Source: CAZGYE01 sp964530165
GTDB lineage: Bacteria > Planctomycetota > Planctomycetia > Planctomycetales > Planctomycetaceae
Length of the DNA: 20,525 bases
Assembly (NCBI GenBank): GCA_964530165.1
Contig: CAZGYE010000071.1
Span: forward strand, 1 to 20,525
Reading direction: 5' to 3'
Positions 7,816-16,103 of the stretch are shown one piece after another. The translations under genes and the position numbers were made by a program. Below the pieces are notes generated by a model, which saw only the letters and a program-made list of their open reading frames with translations, was not told where the DNA came from and made no database searches. The number at the start of each line of letters is the position of its first letter. Within the stretch, counting starts at the first letter, position 1.

Positions 7816-10422
7816 ATGAGTTTTCTGCCGTTGAAATTCCATTGGGTCTTTCTGCTCGCCGCCGAGGAGTCCAGCGCGCGAAAGGCGCTGGAGTTCGATC
7901 TGCCCGAAGAACCGTGGGAGTGGGCCGTTTATGGGGGCGGGTTTGCGCTCGTGTTCCTGTTGGCGATTTCGGTTTACATCCGCGATACGGCGACGCTTTC
8001 GGGGTTCTGGAAGGTCTGGCTGACGACGCTGCGGCTGGCGGCTCTGGCGGCTTTGGTCGTGATTGCCGTCAATCCGCAGGAGCGAACCGAGAAGATGTCG
8101 CAGCGTCCCTCGCGGGTGGTCATCGCGGTGGATACGTCGCTGTCCATGCGCTATCCTGAGACACTGTCCACCCGCCAACGGCGGTCGATGTCCGGAACTC
8201 AACAGAAGGGCAGTTCCAACCCCCAACGGGGGTCGATCCCCCAACGGGGGTCGATATCGAAAAACCGCTCACGAGCCGACGCAGTCAAGGCGCTTCTGGC
8301 CGGTTCGCCACTGATCGAGAAGCTGCGCGAGCGACACGAAGTCAGCCTCTATACCTTCGATTCCGCACTCAGCCGTCCGCACAGCGTGTTTCACACCAAA
8401 ACGGATCGGCCGGTGTGGGGCAGGCTTTCCAGCCTGCCATTGCGGAGCGGCAGGCTGGAAAGCCTGCCCCACAGGGAGCGGCTCGATTGGGACGAGGTTC
8501 TGCGTCCCCGCGGGCTGGAAACGCGGATGGGTGAATCGCTGCTCTCACTGATGCGGCAAGTCGGCGGAAGCACGTTGGCGGGAATCGTCGTGATTTCTGA
8601 CGGCGGCTCCAACGCGGGCATCCAACCGTCGACCGTCAACGACGTTGCCAAGGCGTCCAAGCCTCGGGTCCGCCTGATCACCGTTGGCGTGGGCAGCACC
8701 GAGGCGCCGGTAAATCTGCGAGTGGCCAACATTCAGGCCCCCACCGACGTTCATCTCGGCGACGCGTACGAGATCTCGGCATTCATCCAGGGTCAGGGAC
8801 TCTCCGGACGCACAGTCGAAGTCGAATTGCTGATGCGGGCCGAAGGTGATGACAACGTCGAGTCGTCAACGACGGTCGAGCCTTCCGTCGTCGATTCCCG
8901 CGAGGTCACGTTACACGAAGCGGGCATTCCGCTGGAGGTGAAGTTTCAGCGCACGCCGTCGGTAGCCGGCAGCTTCGAGTTCTTCGTCCGCGCGAGAACA
9001 ACCGCCAGTGGCGGCCCCGCTCGGGGCAACGTCCGTGAACTGAGCGACGAAGACAACATCCGTCGCAAGACCATCAACATCGTCGACCGCAAGACGCGGG
9101 TGCTGTTGATGGCCGGCGGACCGATGCGGGATTACCGGTTTGTCCGCAACATGCTGTTCCGGCACCCGGGGGTCACGTTGGACGTGTGGCTGCAAACGGT
9201 CGACCCGGCCACCATCGGGAAGGTCAGCCAGGAATCGGACAACCTGCTCATTGGGTTCCCCCAATCCGCGCCCGAAATGGTCGAGTACGACGTCGTCATC
9301 GCCTTCGACCCCGACTGGACGAGGATATCGCCGGAAGGAATCCAGCTTCTAGCTCGTTGGGTCAGTCAACATGCCGGCGGTCTAATTTTGGTGGCCGGCG
9401 ACGTCCACACACCCGATCTGGCCAGCGCCGCAACCGAGGATCTGGCGCCGGTGCAGGAATTGTATCCGGTCTTTTTGAATTCCTATTTGCTCAGTTACCA
9501 GTTCGAACACCAGGCCGATCAGGCTTGGCCGATCGATTTCACCCGCGAGGGCCGCGACGCCGGCTTCCTGCAGTTGACCGACGACCCGGCCCGGTCGGCC
9601 GACGTCTGGAAAGAATTCGAAGGCGTGTACCGCTGCTATCCGACCGCCGGCTCGAAAGCGGGCGCCACCATCTATGCCCGTTTCTCCGATCCCAAAGCGC
9701 AAACCGAACACGGACAACCCATTCTGCTGGCCTCGCAATTCTACGGAGCCGGGCGGACCCTCTACCTGGGCAGCGCCGAGATGTGGCGGCTGCGGTCTCT
9801 CTCCGACGAATACTACGACCGTTTCTGGACCAAAGCCATTCGTGAAGTCGCGCAGGGACGGCTCAAACGAGGAACCAGCCGGGGCATGCTGCTTTTGGAA
9901 CGCAATCAGTATGTCCTGGGACAGACAGTTCGCGTCCGGGCGCACCTGTACGATCCGCAGATGAAACAATTGGACGTCGAGAAAGTCGTCGTCGAAGTTT
10001 ACGACCCGAACGGCAAACCGCTCATCTCGGGGCGCGAATTGCACCGAGACCGGAACCGTCCCGGTCAGTACGTGGGCGATTTTCGGGCCAGTTTGCCGGG
10101 GACTTATCGCCTGGAGCTGCCGATTCCCGAATCCCGCGAGCAGTTGACCGCCAAGATCGACGTCGTCCTGCCCAACCTCGAATCGGACAACCCCCAGCAG
10201 AACGCGAAGCTGCTGACCGATCTGGCACGGGACACCGGGGGCAAGTATCTCCGTCTGGAAGAAGCCGAAAAGGAACTGGCGACGCTCTTGCCGAACCGCA
10301 GCGAAGAATTCCTAGTCGAGGAACGGCTGCGGACCCTTTGGGACCGCGATTGGGTGTTGTACTTGCTGGTCGGACTGTTGTCGTTGGAATGGTTGACACG
10401 AAAACTCTTGAAACTGGCTTAA
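7816..10422 (+). CDS. Large membrane-anchored VWA protein with amidotransferase-like domain
   Basis: Encodes 868 residues. Two membrane helices lie at about 37-57 and 69-86, a VWA domain starts with D106-T-S108-L-S110 (VIAVDTSLSM) and continues to IVVISDGGSN, and a beta-rich middle follows. An amidotransferase-like region (RVLLMAGGPMRDYRF onward, about 430-540) lacks an evident catalytic cysteine. The C terminus is a membrane helix at about 847-862. The soluble parts should lie outside the cytoplasmic membrane. It resembles the preceding VWA gene in plan and is probably a second partner of MoxR. The VWA domain contains two repeat-derived inserts, at residues 119-147 (18-bp units) and 200-219 (REP-type element), so its fold may be enlarged by loops. 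No clear Shine-Dalgarno is present. It overlaps the next gene by one base (TAATG). Confidence 0.8.
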   Translation: MSFLPLKFHWVFLLAAEESSARKALEFDLPEEPWEWAVYGGGFALVFLLAISVYIRDTATLSGFWKVWLTTLRLAALAALVVIAVNPQERTEKMSQRPSRVVIAVDTSLSMRYPETLSTRQRRSMSGTQQKGSSNPQRGSIPQRGSISKNRSRADAVKALLAGSPLIEKLRERHEVSLYTFDSALSRPHSVFHTKTDRPVWGRLSSLPLRSGRLESLPHRERLDWDEVLRPRGLETRMGESLLSLMRQVGGSTLAGIVVISDGGSNAGIQPSTVNDVAKASKPRVRLITVGVGSTEAPVNLRVANIQAPTDVHLGDAYEISAFIQGQGLSGRTVEVELLMRAEGDDNVESSTTVEPSVVDSREVTLHEAGIPLEVKFQRTPSVAGSFEFFVRARTTASGGPARGNVRELSDEDNIRRKTINIVDRKTRVLLMAGGPMRDYRFVRNMLFRHPGVTLDVWLQTVDPATIGKVSQESDNLLIGFPQSAPEMVEYDVVIAFDPDWTRISPEGIQLLARWVSQHAGGLILVAGDVHTPDLASAATEDLAPVQELYPVFLNSYLLSYQFEHQADQAWPIDFTREGRDAGFLQLTDDPARSADVWKEFEGVYRCYPTAGSKAGATIYARFSDPKAQTEHGQPILLASQFYGAGRTLYLGSAEMWRLRSLSDEYYDRFWTKAIREVAQGRLKRGTSRGMLLLERNQYVLGQTVRVRAHLYDPQMKQLDVEKVVVEVYDPNGKPLISGRELHRDRNRPGQYVGDFRASLPGTYRLELPIPESREQLTAKIDVVLPNLESDNPQQNAKLLTDLARDTGGKYLRLEEAEKELATLLPNRSEEFLVEERLRTLWDRDWVLYLLVGLLSLEWLTRKLLKLA
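8172..8255 (+). repeat. 18-bp hairpin units inside the second VWA gene
   Basis: One unit CCGCC-AAC-GGCGG-TCGAT is at 8172-8189 and two units CCCCC-AAC-GGGGG-TCGAT are at 8220-8237 and 8238-8255. The central stem pair changes from G-C to C-G with both arms altered together. Between them, GGAACT and AGTTCC (around 8193-8217) form another inverted pair. The block encodes residues 119-147, right after the VWA metal-site loop. Confidence 0.85.
8415..8472. repeat. REPIN-like double palindrome inside the VWA coding region
   Basis: Perfect 24-bp inverted arms at 8415-8438 and 8449-8472 flank a 10-base loop (ATTGCGGAGC). Each arm contains its own hairpin: GGCAGGCTTTCCAGCCTGCC on the left and its complement on the right. 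Related elements lie at 19221-19308 and 20453-20525, the latter sharing the same 10-base loop. Here the element is translated as residues 200-219 of the VWA protein without a stop. Confidence 0.92.
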
Positions 10423-12980
10423 TGATGTCGGCACAACTCGTCACGCAAATCCGTCCTGAGATTCGTGCCGTGCTCGGCCGGCTGCGGCGGCGGATTCGGC
10501 GGTATGTGCTTCTGGAAGGGACGGCCCTGGTGCTGGTGGTGCTGGCCCTGTTGTTCTGGGCGAGTCTCGGCATCGATTGGGCCTATTTCCAGCTTCGCAC
10601 GCTGGAATTGCCCATCTGGTTCCGCAAGACGTTCACAGTGGCCGCCCTGTGCCTGTTCGTGTTCAGCTTCTCGACGTGGGTGATCTTCAGGATCTCCAGA
10701 AGTGTGCGGATGAAAGCCTTGGCGCTGCTGTTGGAGCGCCGGTTCCCTGAATTGGACGACCGTTTGATTACCGCCGTCGAACTGGAGGAATCCACGTCCG
10801 GGAAGGAAACGCCGCTGACTGCCGCCATGCTCAACCGAACGGTGGACGACGTCACCGAGGCTGCGCGAAGCCTGGAGATTGAGGCCGTGTTCGACAAGGC
10901 CCCGCTCCGACGGGCGATCACGGTGGCGGCCGTGCTCATCGCTTCGATCGGCGGTTTTGCCTGGGCCAACGAGCAGGCCGTCCAACGCTGGGCGCGCGCC
11001 TACATCCACTGGGACGACGAGTACTGGACCCGCAACACAACGCTGCTCGCCAAGGTTGTCGCGCAGCCCGGCGATCGCATCAAGCAGTTCAAGGACTTCG
11101 AGTACAGGCATCCGCGCGGCGGCGATTTGACCCTGCTCATCGAGGTCCCGAAGCACAAGCCGGACGGCAGCCCGTGGAAGGTTCCCCAGCGCGTGGTGCT
11201 GTATTACAAGCTCGACCAAGGACGCGGTTCCGGACGCGTCACGTGCACACAGGTTGCCGATCGGCAACTGCTCCGGCAGGAAAACGCCGCGGCGATCTTC
11301 AGGTACTCGGTTGGCGGGCTGTTGGACGGCCTGGAGTTTTGGGTGAAGGGGGGCGACTTCACCAACCGCCTGCCGTACAAAATTGTCGTCGTCGATCCGC
11401 CGCGAATCGACCAGATTACGCTCGAGTGCGATTACCCCGACTACACCGGCTTGAACGGCCAGTTCGCCCAACAACACAAGAAAGTGCAGGGAACGCAGAT
11501 CTCGCTGCCCATGGAAACCAGGTTCCTCATGCACGCCGCCGTCAACAAAGAGCTGGTCAGCGTTCGCGTGCAGTTCGGCCGCTATGAACTGGCGTTTGGC
11601 TACGGTCTCTCGCAAACGGATGCAGAAGCGACGCGCACGGATCAACCACGAGCAACGCTGACCCAATCCTCCGAAGAGGGCATCGCGGAAGAGACCGTTG
11701 CGCTGCCGGACGACGTCGTGGAAAGGTTCTTCGCGTCAGACCGCCGTAGTTTCACGCTGCCCTTTGCGCTCTCGACCGGTGAGAGCGAGGCGGACCGCCG
11801 GCGGACCGCCGAAGACATGGATGACTTCGGCAAACCGTTCGTCATCCCTCCCGACTCGCTGATGCGAATCTATCTGGAAGACATCGACGACATCACCAGC
11901 AGCGATCCGGCGCGGTTGACCCTCACCGGCATCATCGACAACCCGCCGGTCATCGAAACGGAACTGCGCGGCATCAGCGCTTCCATCACCCGCAAGGCCA
12001 CTGTTCCGGTGGCAGGGCTGATCTCCGACGATTATGGCATCCAGAAGGCCCGGTTCGATTTCCGGATCGATGACGCGCAAGAGTGGCGGGCCCGCCCTTT
12101 CCGCATTCCGCCCGATGAGAACGACAAGGACTTCAAACTGCGGCGGTCCGCAGAGCAGCCGTTCGAACAGTTCGAAGTGCTGCCCCTTGATCTGACCCTC
12201 GGTCAGAAATTGACGTTGACCGTCTTCGCCCAAGATGCCGATAATCTGAACGGTCCAAACGTCAGCCGCGGCGAGCGGTACGTCTTTCAGATCGTCAGCA
12301 CCGAGGAGATCCTGGCGATTCTGTACGGGAAAGAATTGAATCTGCGCCGGCGGTTCGAGCAGATCATCAGCGAGGTAGAGGGCGCCCAAAAAGATCTCAT
12401 CACGCACAAAAGCCGCGTGCAGGAGGCCGCCCAGTTGCGGGACAAAACGCCCGAACCGGGCGGGAAGCAAGAGCACGACGAGAAGATTCGAGAGATCGAC
12501 ATGGCTGTTGCCGCCTGCGCCGAGCGCAGCCTGCACCAGATCCGCAAGAATGCCAGCGAAACCAGGGCGATTGAGGAGAGTTTCAAAGAAATTCTGGAAG
12601 AATTGGTGAACAATGCGGTCCACACGCGTCAAATGGTAGAGCGGATTGACGATCTGATCGTCAAGCCCCTCGGCCGCATCAACGAAGTCGACTTCGAGCG
12701 CGTCGACAAGTCCATCGGCCGCTTTCGCTTGGCCAACGAAAAAGGAAACAACCCGACACCGCAAATCGACGAGAGTCTGGAAGACATCGGCACAATGCTC
12801 GAGCACATGCGAAAGGTGCTCGCGGAAATCAGAGACCTGGCTGAATTTCACGAAGCTCTGAAGGACCTGAAACTGATTATCGACCAGCAGGAGCGTTTGA
12901 CGGAAGAGACGGAGAACCGTCGCAAGAAAAGCATCATCGACAAGCTCAAAGAGACTCTCCCTGATCATGACGACAAGTAG
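10422..12980 (+). CDS. Large three-TM protein with C-terminal coiled coil
   Basis: Encodes 852 residues from the ATG overlapping the preceding stop (TAATGATG); the frame is open back to 10338, but the coupled start fits better and leaves a sensible N terminus. Membrane helices are visible at about 29-48, 70-92 and 162-182. A beta-rich region follows, including PPRIDQITLECDYPDYTG at about 326-343 and further beta-rich segments near 510-610. From about 630 to the end the sequence is highly charged and helical, likely a long coiled coil. The N-terminal plan recalls DUF4175-like proteins, but I do not claim that family. It probably links the VWA membrane proteins to the exported coiled-coil protein encoded next. 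No catalytic motif was recognised. Confidence 0.75.
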   Translation: MMSAQLVTQIRPEIRAVLGRLRRRIRRYVLLEGTALVLVVLALLFWASLGIDWAYFQLRTLELPIWFRKTFTVAALCLFVFSFSTWVIFRISRSVRMKALALLLERRFPELDDRLITAVELEESTSGKETPLTAAMLNRTVDDVTEAARSLEIEAVFDKAPLRRAITVAAVLIASIGGFAWANEQAVQRWARAYIHWDDEYWTRNTTLLAKVVAQPGDRIKQFKDFEYRHPRGGDLTLLIEVPKHKPDGSPWKVPQRVVLYYKLDQGRGSGRVTCTQVADRQLLRQENAAAIFRYSVGGLLDGLEFWVKGGDFTNRLPYKIVVVDPPRIDQITLECDYPDYTGLNGQFAQQHKKVQGTQISLPMETRFLMHAAVNKELVSVRVQFGRYELAFGYGLSQTDAEATRTDQPRATLTQSSEEGIAEETVALPDDVVERFFASDRRSFTLPFALSTGESEADRRRTAEDMDDFGKPFVIPPDSLMRIYLEDIDDITSSDPARLTLTGIIDNPPVIETELRGISASITRKATVPVAGLISDDYGIQKARFDFRIDDAQEWRARPFRIPPDENDKDFKLRRSAEQPFEQFEVLPLDLTLGQKLTLTVFAQDADNLNGPNVSRGERYVFQIVSTEEILAILYGKELNLRRRFEQIISEVEGAQKDLITHKSRVQEAAQLRDKTPEPGGKQEHDEKIREIDMAVAACAERSLHQIRKNASETRAIEESFKEILEELVNNAVHTRQMVERIDDLIVKPLGRINEVDFERVDKSIGRFRLANEKGNNPTPQIDESLEDIGTMLEHMRKVLAEIRDLAEFHEALKDLKLIIDQQERLTEETENRRKKSIIDKLKETLPDHDDK

Positions 12981-13007
12981 CACAAATGACCGAAAAAGAT
13001 TTAGCCG

Positions 13008-13040
13008 CCCCGCTTGCGGGGCGCGGCGGGCAAGCCCGCC
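13008..13040. repeat. Two adjacent GC-rich hairpins ahead of the GEGKS gene
   Basis: CCCCGC-TT-GCGGGG (13008-13021) and GGCGGGC-AA-GCCCGCC (13025-13040) are consecutive perfect hairpins in the 89-base gap. No T run follows, so they are not a standard terminator. They look like another short palindromic repeat class and would form stable structures in the transcript 18-50 bases before the ribosome-binding site. Confidence 0.7.
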
Positions 13041-13069
13041 GACTCAATGGCTCCAATGGAGGTCAATCC

Positions 13070-14978
13070 ATGCATCTCCGCAGATTGATGGTGACGACTG
13101 TCGCAGCCGCTTGTGTCTCTCTCCTGGCGGTTTCGCTGCCCGGACAAACTGAGAATGCGAAGCCCTCCGCTGCCGAGAAGCCGGCAGCGACGGCCGCCCA
13201 ATCGAAACAACCGTCGCTTACCGGAAAGCAGGAAGCGATCAAACTCCGGTACGAGCGGTTCGAAAACATGCTCGTGCAGATGGCTCAGTACATGCGAAAG
13301 ACCGACCCGGAACGGGCCGATCTCCTGTTTCGGGCCATCAAACAGAGTAAGGGAGGACAAGTCTCCCAGGTGATGAAGCAGATCATCGCATTGCTCGAAA
13401 AAAACAGCCTCGGCGATGCGGTCGGGAGGCAGGCCGAGCTCGTCGAGCAGTTGAAGGCCCTGCTGAAACTCCTGCAGAGTGAAGACCGCATGAGCGAGCT
13501 TGAGAAAGAGAAGCTGCGGATTAAGGACCTCTTAAAAGACCTGTGGCACGTCCTCGGCCAGCAGAAGGACGTCCGAGCCGGGACCGAACGGGGCGAGAAC
13601 GCCGATCGACTCGCGGGCCGGCAGACAAAAGTCGCGGGGGACACAAAGAAACTCGTCGACAAGATCGACAGCCAAGACGCCAAACGAAACGCCGGCGGTG
13701 AAGGAAAATCGGGTGAAGGAAAATCGGGTGAAGGAAAATCGGGTGAAGGAAAATCAGGCGAAGGGAAATCGGGCGAAGGGAAATCGGGTGAAGGAAAATC
13801 GGGCGAAGGAAAATCAGGCGAAGGAAAATCGGGTGAAGGAAAATCAGGTGAAGGAAAATCAGGTGAAGGAAAATCGGGCGAAGGGAAATCGGGTGAAGGA
13901 AAATCGGGCGAAGGAAAATCAGGCGNNNNNNNNNNNNNNNNNNNNNNNNNNNNNNNNNNNNNNNNNNNNNNNNNNNNNNNNNNNNNNNNNNNNNNNNNNN
14001 NNNNNNNNNNNNNNNNNNNNNNNNNAAGGAAAATCGGGTGAAGGAAAATCAGGTGAAGGAAAATCAGGTGAAGGAAAATCAGGTGAAGGAAAATCGGGCG
14101 AAGGAAAATCGGGCGAAGGAAAATCAGGCGAAGGAAAATCAGGCGAGTCCAGTGACAGTCCGAGTCGCACTCCGGGGCGTGACGAAATCGAGCAGGCCCG
14201 CAAAGAGATGGAGAAAGCGATCGAGGAGCTGAAGCGGCAGAAACACGACGAGGCGTCGGGGCATCAGGACGAGGCCATCGCCAAGCTCGAAAAGGCGAAG
14301 GAAAAGCTCGAAGAGATTCTCCGCCAGTTGCGCGAAGAGGAGCGAGAATTGCTGCTGGCGGCGTTGGAAGCCCGCTTCCAAAAGATGCTGGCTTTGCAGT
14401 TGGCCGTCTACAATGGCACTGTCAGTCTCTCGAAGACTCCGAACAAGGAGTGGACGGCCCGTCACCGCGGCCGGTCGCACGATCTCTCTCTTCAAGAAGA
14501 GGAAATTGTGCTGGAGGCCAACAAGGCGCTGACGCTGTTGAAGGAAGAAGGATCCTCGGTGGCGTTTCCGGAGGCGGTCGAGCAGCTCCGCGAGGACATG
14601 CAAATCGTTGCCCGGCGGCTGGACCGGGGCCAGGTCGCCGAACTGACCCAGTCGATCGAGCGGGACATCATCGAGGCGCTGGCCGAAATCATCGAAGCCC
14701 TGCAGAAGGAGATGGAAAAGAAGGACGACCAGCCGCCGCCCGAGGACCAGCCGCCCATGCAGCCGCAGGATCCCACGCTGGTCGACAAGCTGGCTGAGTT
14801 AAAGATGCTGCGGTCGTTGCAGATGCGGATCAATCGTCGGACTAAACGGCTCGGGAACCTGATTGACGGCGATCAGGCGCAGAAGCCCGATATTATTGAG
14901 CAATTGCAAAACCTTGCCAACCGCCAGAAGCGCGTTCAGGAAGCGACTTACAACCTGGTAACCGGCAAGAATCGGTAA
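13070..14978 (+). CDS. Secreted coiled-coil protein with a GEGKS pentapeptide array (spans an assembly gap)
   Basis: The product starts with a signal peptide (MHLRRLMVTTVAAACVSLLA, residues 1-20, with cleavage expected near 25-30). It continues as charged helices to about residue 209, then a GEGKS array, then a long Glu/Lys/Gln-rich helical C-terminal region with a Pro-rich break (PPPEDQPPMQPQDP). ATG 13070 is preferred over an upstream ATG at 12986 because GGAGG at 13058-13062 is 7 bases away and the signal peptide then begins correctly. The array is broken by 100 Ns at 13926-14025. As printed, the frame shifts by one across the gap, but joining the flanks directly restores GAA and the array phase and gives at least 602 residues. 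I therefore call a single intact gene. The family is unknown; a structural or scaffold role is inferred from composition. Confidence 0.75.
13697..14141 (+). repeat. 15-bp minisatellite encoding GEGKS, interrupted by assembly gap
   Basis: Fifteen full 15-bp units (13697-13921) plus four bases precede the gap; eleven bases plus seven full units follow it (to 14141). If the flanks are joined this is at least 23 units. Units differ only at third-codon positions (GGT/GGC, GGA/GGG, TCG/TCA), showing recent expansion or homogenisation with the peptide kept constant. Confidence 0.95.
13926..14025. other. Assembly gap of exactly 100 N
   Basis: A run of exactly 100 N lies inside the GEGKS minisatellite. 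The round number suggests a placeholder of unknown length. The flanking bases (…GGCG and AAGGA…) fit together as GGC GAA GGA, so the true missing length should be a multiple of 15, while 100 is not even a multiple of 3. Confidence 0.97.
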
Positions 14979-15023
14979 GAGACGCGAGCGAACCGTGACC
15001 CTGAACCAATCAGGAGCGTTCAG

Positions 15024-16103
15024 ATGTTAAGAAGCACACGACGTTTTGTGAGTGTCTACGGACTTTGTTTCGTGCTGGTCGGCACAGCCGGCGGCTCCGA
15101 TGCCGTCGACAAGCTCTACGCGCCGCCCGCGGCCGACGAGGTGCGGTCGCAGACTTTAGAATGGGTTGCCGCCCAGCAAGTCAAGGACGAGCGGGTTCGC
15201 GAGAACATCGGCAAAGTCTGGGCGATCGGGGAGGAATCTCTGCCGGCCCGCGATTTGTTCGAGAAGGTCATCGAGACCTTCTGCCTCGCCGACCCGGCGA
15301 CGAAGAAACTGGTCGACGCTTGCAGGCTACAGGATGCACCGCCGCTGGCGCCGAAGTCGACCGCCTGGGGCGGACTATCCGCGTTGCTCTCGCGAAAGGA
15401 AGCCGGCGAGTTCTACCAGGCGAACATGCGTCTGTTCTACGGCCGCTATCTCGCGCAGCGGAGAATGTACGACGAGGCCCTGGACGCACTCGGCGAGCTC
15501 GATCCCAGGCAGGTCGTCGATCCGGCAACATGTCTCTTTTTCCGGGCGGTTTGCCAACACCAGTTGCTGATGAAACAGGACGGGCTGGCGACGATCAAGC
15601 AGTTGCTCAAAGATACCCAGAACGTCCCGGTCAGCTACTCGACCGTCGCCACGCTGATGCAGTACGATCTCCAAGCCCTGCGGGAGATGACGCTCGATGA
15701 GGCGACGCGGAAGATGAAAGATTCCGGGCGGCGGCTCGATCTGGGACGGGGCGGACAAAAGGTTCAAAAGGTCCAGGACGAAATCGTCACCATCCTCGAC
15801 GAGATCATCGAGAAGCTGGAGCAGCAGAGCGGCGGAGGGGGCGGCGGCGGGAGTTCGCAAAACCGGTCGAACCAGTCTTCTAGCCCCGCCCAAGACAGCG
15901 TGGTCAAAGGGGCGACTGCTGCCGGCAACGTGGACCGCAAACACGCCCGCAACAAGGCTGGCTGGGGGGCCCTGCCCCCCAAAGAGGAAGCCCGCGCCAA
16001 GAACCTGCTGAACCGCAATTTCCCCGCCCATTACCGGAAGGCGGTGGAAGAGTACTTCAAGAAGCTGGCGAAACGACGCGCCAAAACACGAAGACAACCA
16101 TGA
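15024..16103 (+). CDS. Exported helical (TPR-like) protein with poly-Gly linker
   Basis: Encodes 359 residues with an N-terminal signal peptide (about 1-26, ending GTAGGSDA). Residues 30-260 are helical with repeat-like pairs such as YQANMRLFYGRYLAQRRMYD and LFFRAVCQHQLLMKQDGLAT, compatible with TPR-type repeats and reminiscent of the TPR members (BatC/BatE) of Bat operons. A seven-glycine run at 270-276 and a Ser/Asn/Gln-rich stretch form a linker. The C terminus ends in WGALPPKEEARAKNLLNR followed by FPAHYRKAVEEYFKKLA, a motif I recall from exported planctomycete proteins. Its repetition suggests a docking element, which is inference. AGGAG at 15012-15016 lies 7 bases before ATG. The stop overlaps the next start as ATGA. 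Confidence 0.7.
   Translation: MLRSTRRFVSVYGLCFVLVGTAGGSDAVDKLYAPPAADEVRSQTLEWVAAQQVKDERVRENIGKVWAIGEESLPARDLFEKVIETFCLADPATKKLVDACRLQDAPPLAPKSTAWGGLSALLSRKEAGEFYQANMRLFYGRYLAQRRMYDEALDALGELDPRQVVDPATCLFFRAVCQHQLLMKQDGLATIKQLLKDTQNVPVSYSTVATLMQYDLQALREMTLDEATRKMKDSGRRLDLGRGGQKVQKVQDEIVTILDEIIEKLEQQSGGGGGGGSSQNRSNQSSSPAQDSVVKGATAAGNVDRKHARNKAGWGALPPKEEARAKNLLNRNFPAHYRKAVEEYFKKLAKRRAKTRRQP

Noticed and set aside
10419..11666. 415-residue open frame on the minus strand
   Set aside because: Antisense shadow of the three-TM coiled-coil gene, caused by high GC; no start context or domain.
13697..14141. Repeated GKSGEGKS matches the Walker A pattern G-x4-GK-S
   Set aside because: It arises from the low-complexity pentapeptide array; there is no Walker B or P-loop fold around it, and the protein is exported.
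13697..14141. Possible CRISPR array
   Set aside because: Units are 15 bp, directly adjacent with no spacers, and in frame with a protein; no cas genes are present.
13698..14978. Separate gene beginning inside the GEGKS array, with Lys-Glu-Asn-type repeat protein
   Set aside because: This reading is an off-frame translation before the gap; only the part after the gap is real and belongs to the gene starting at 13070.
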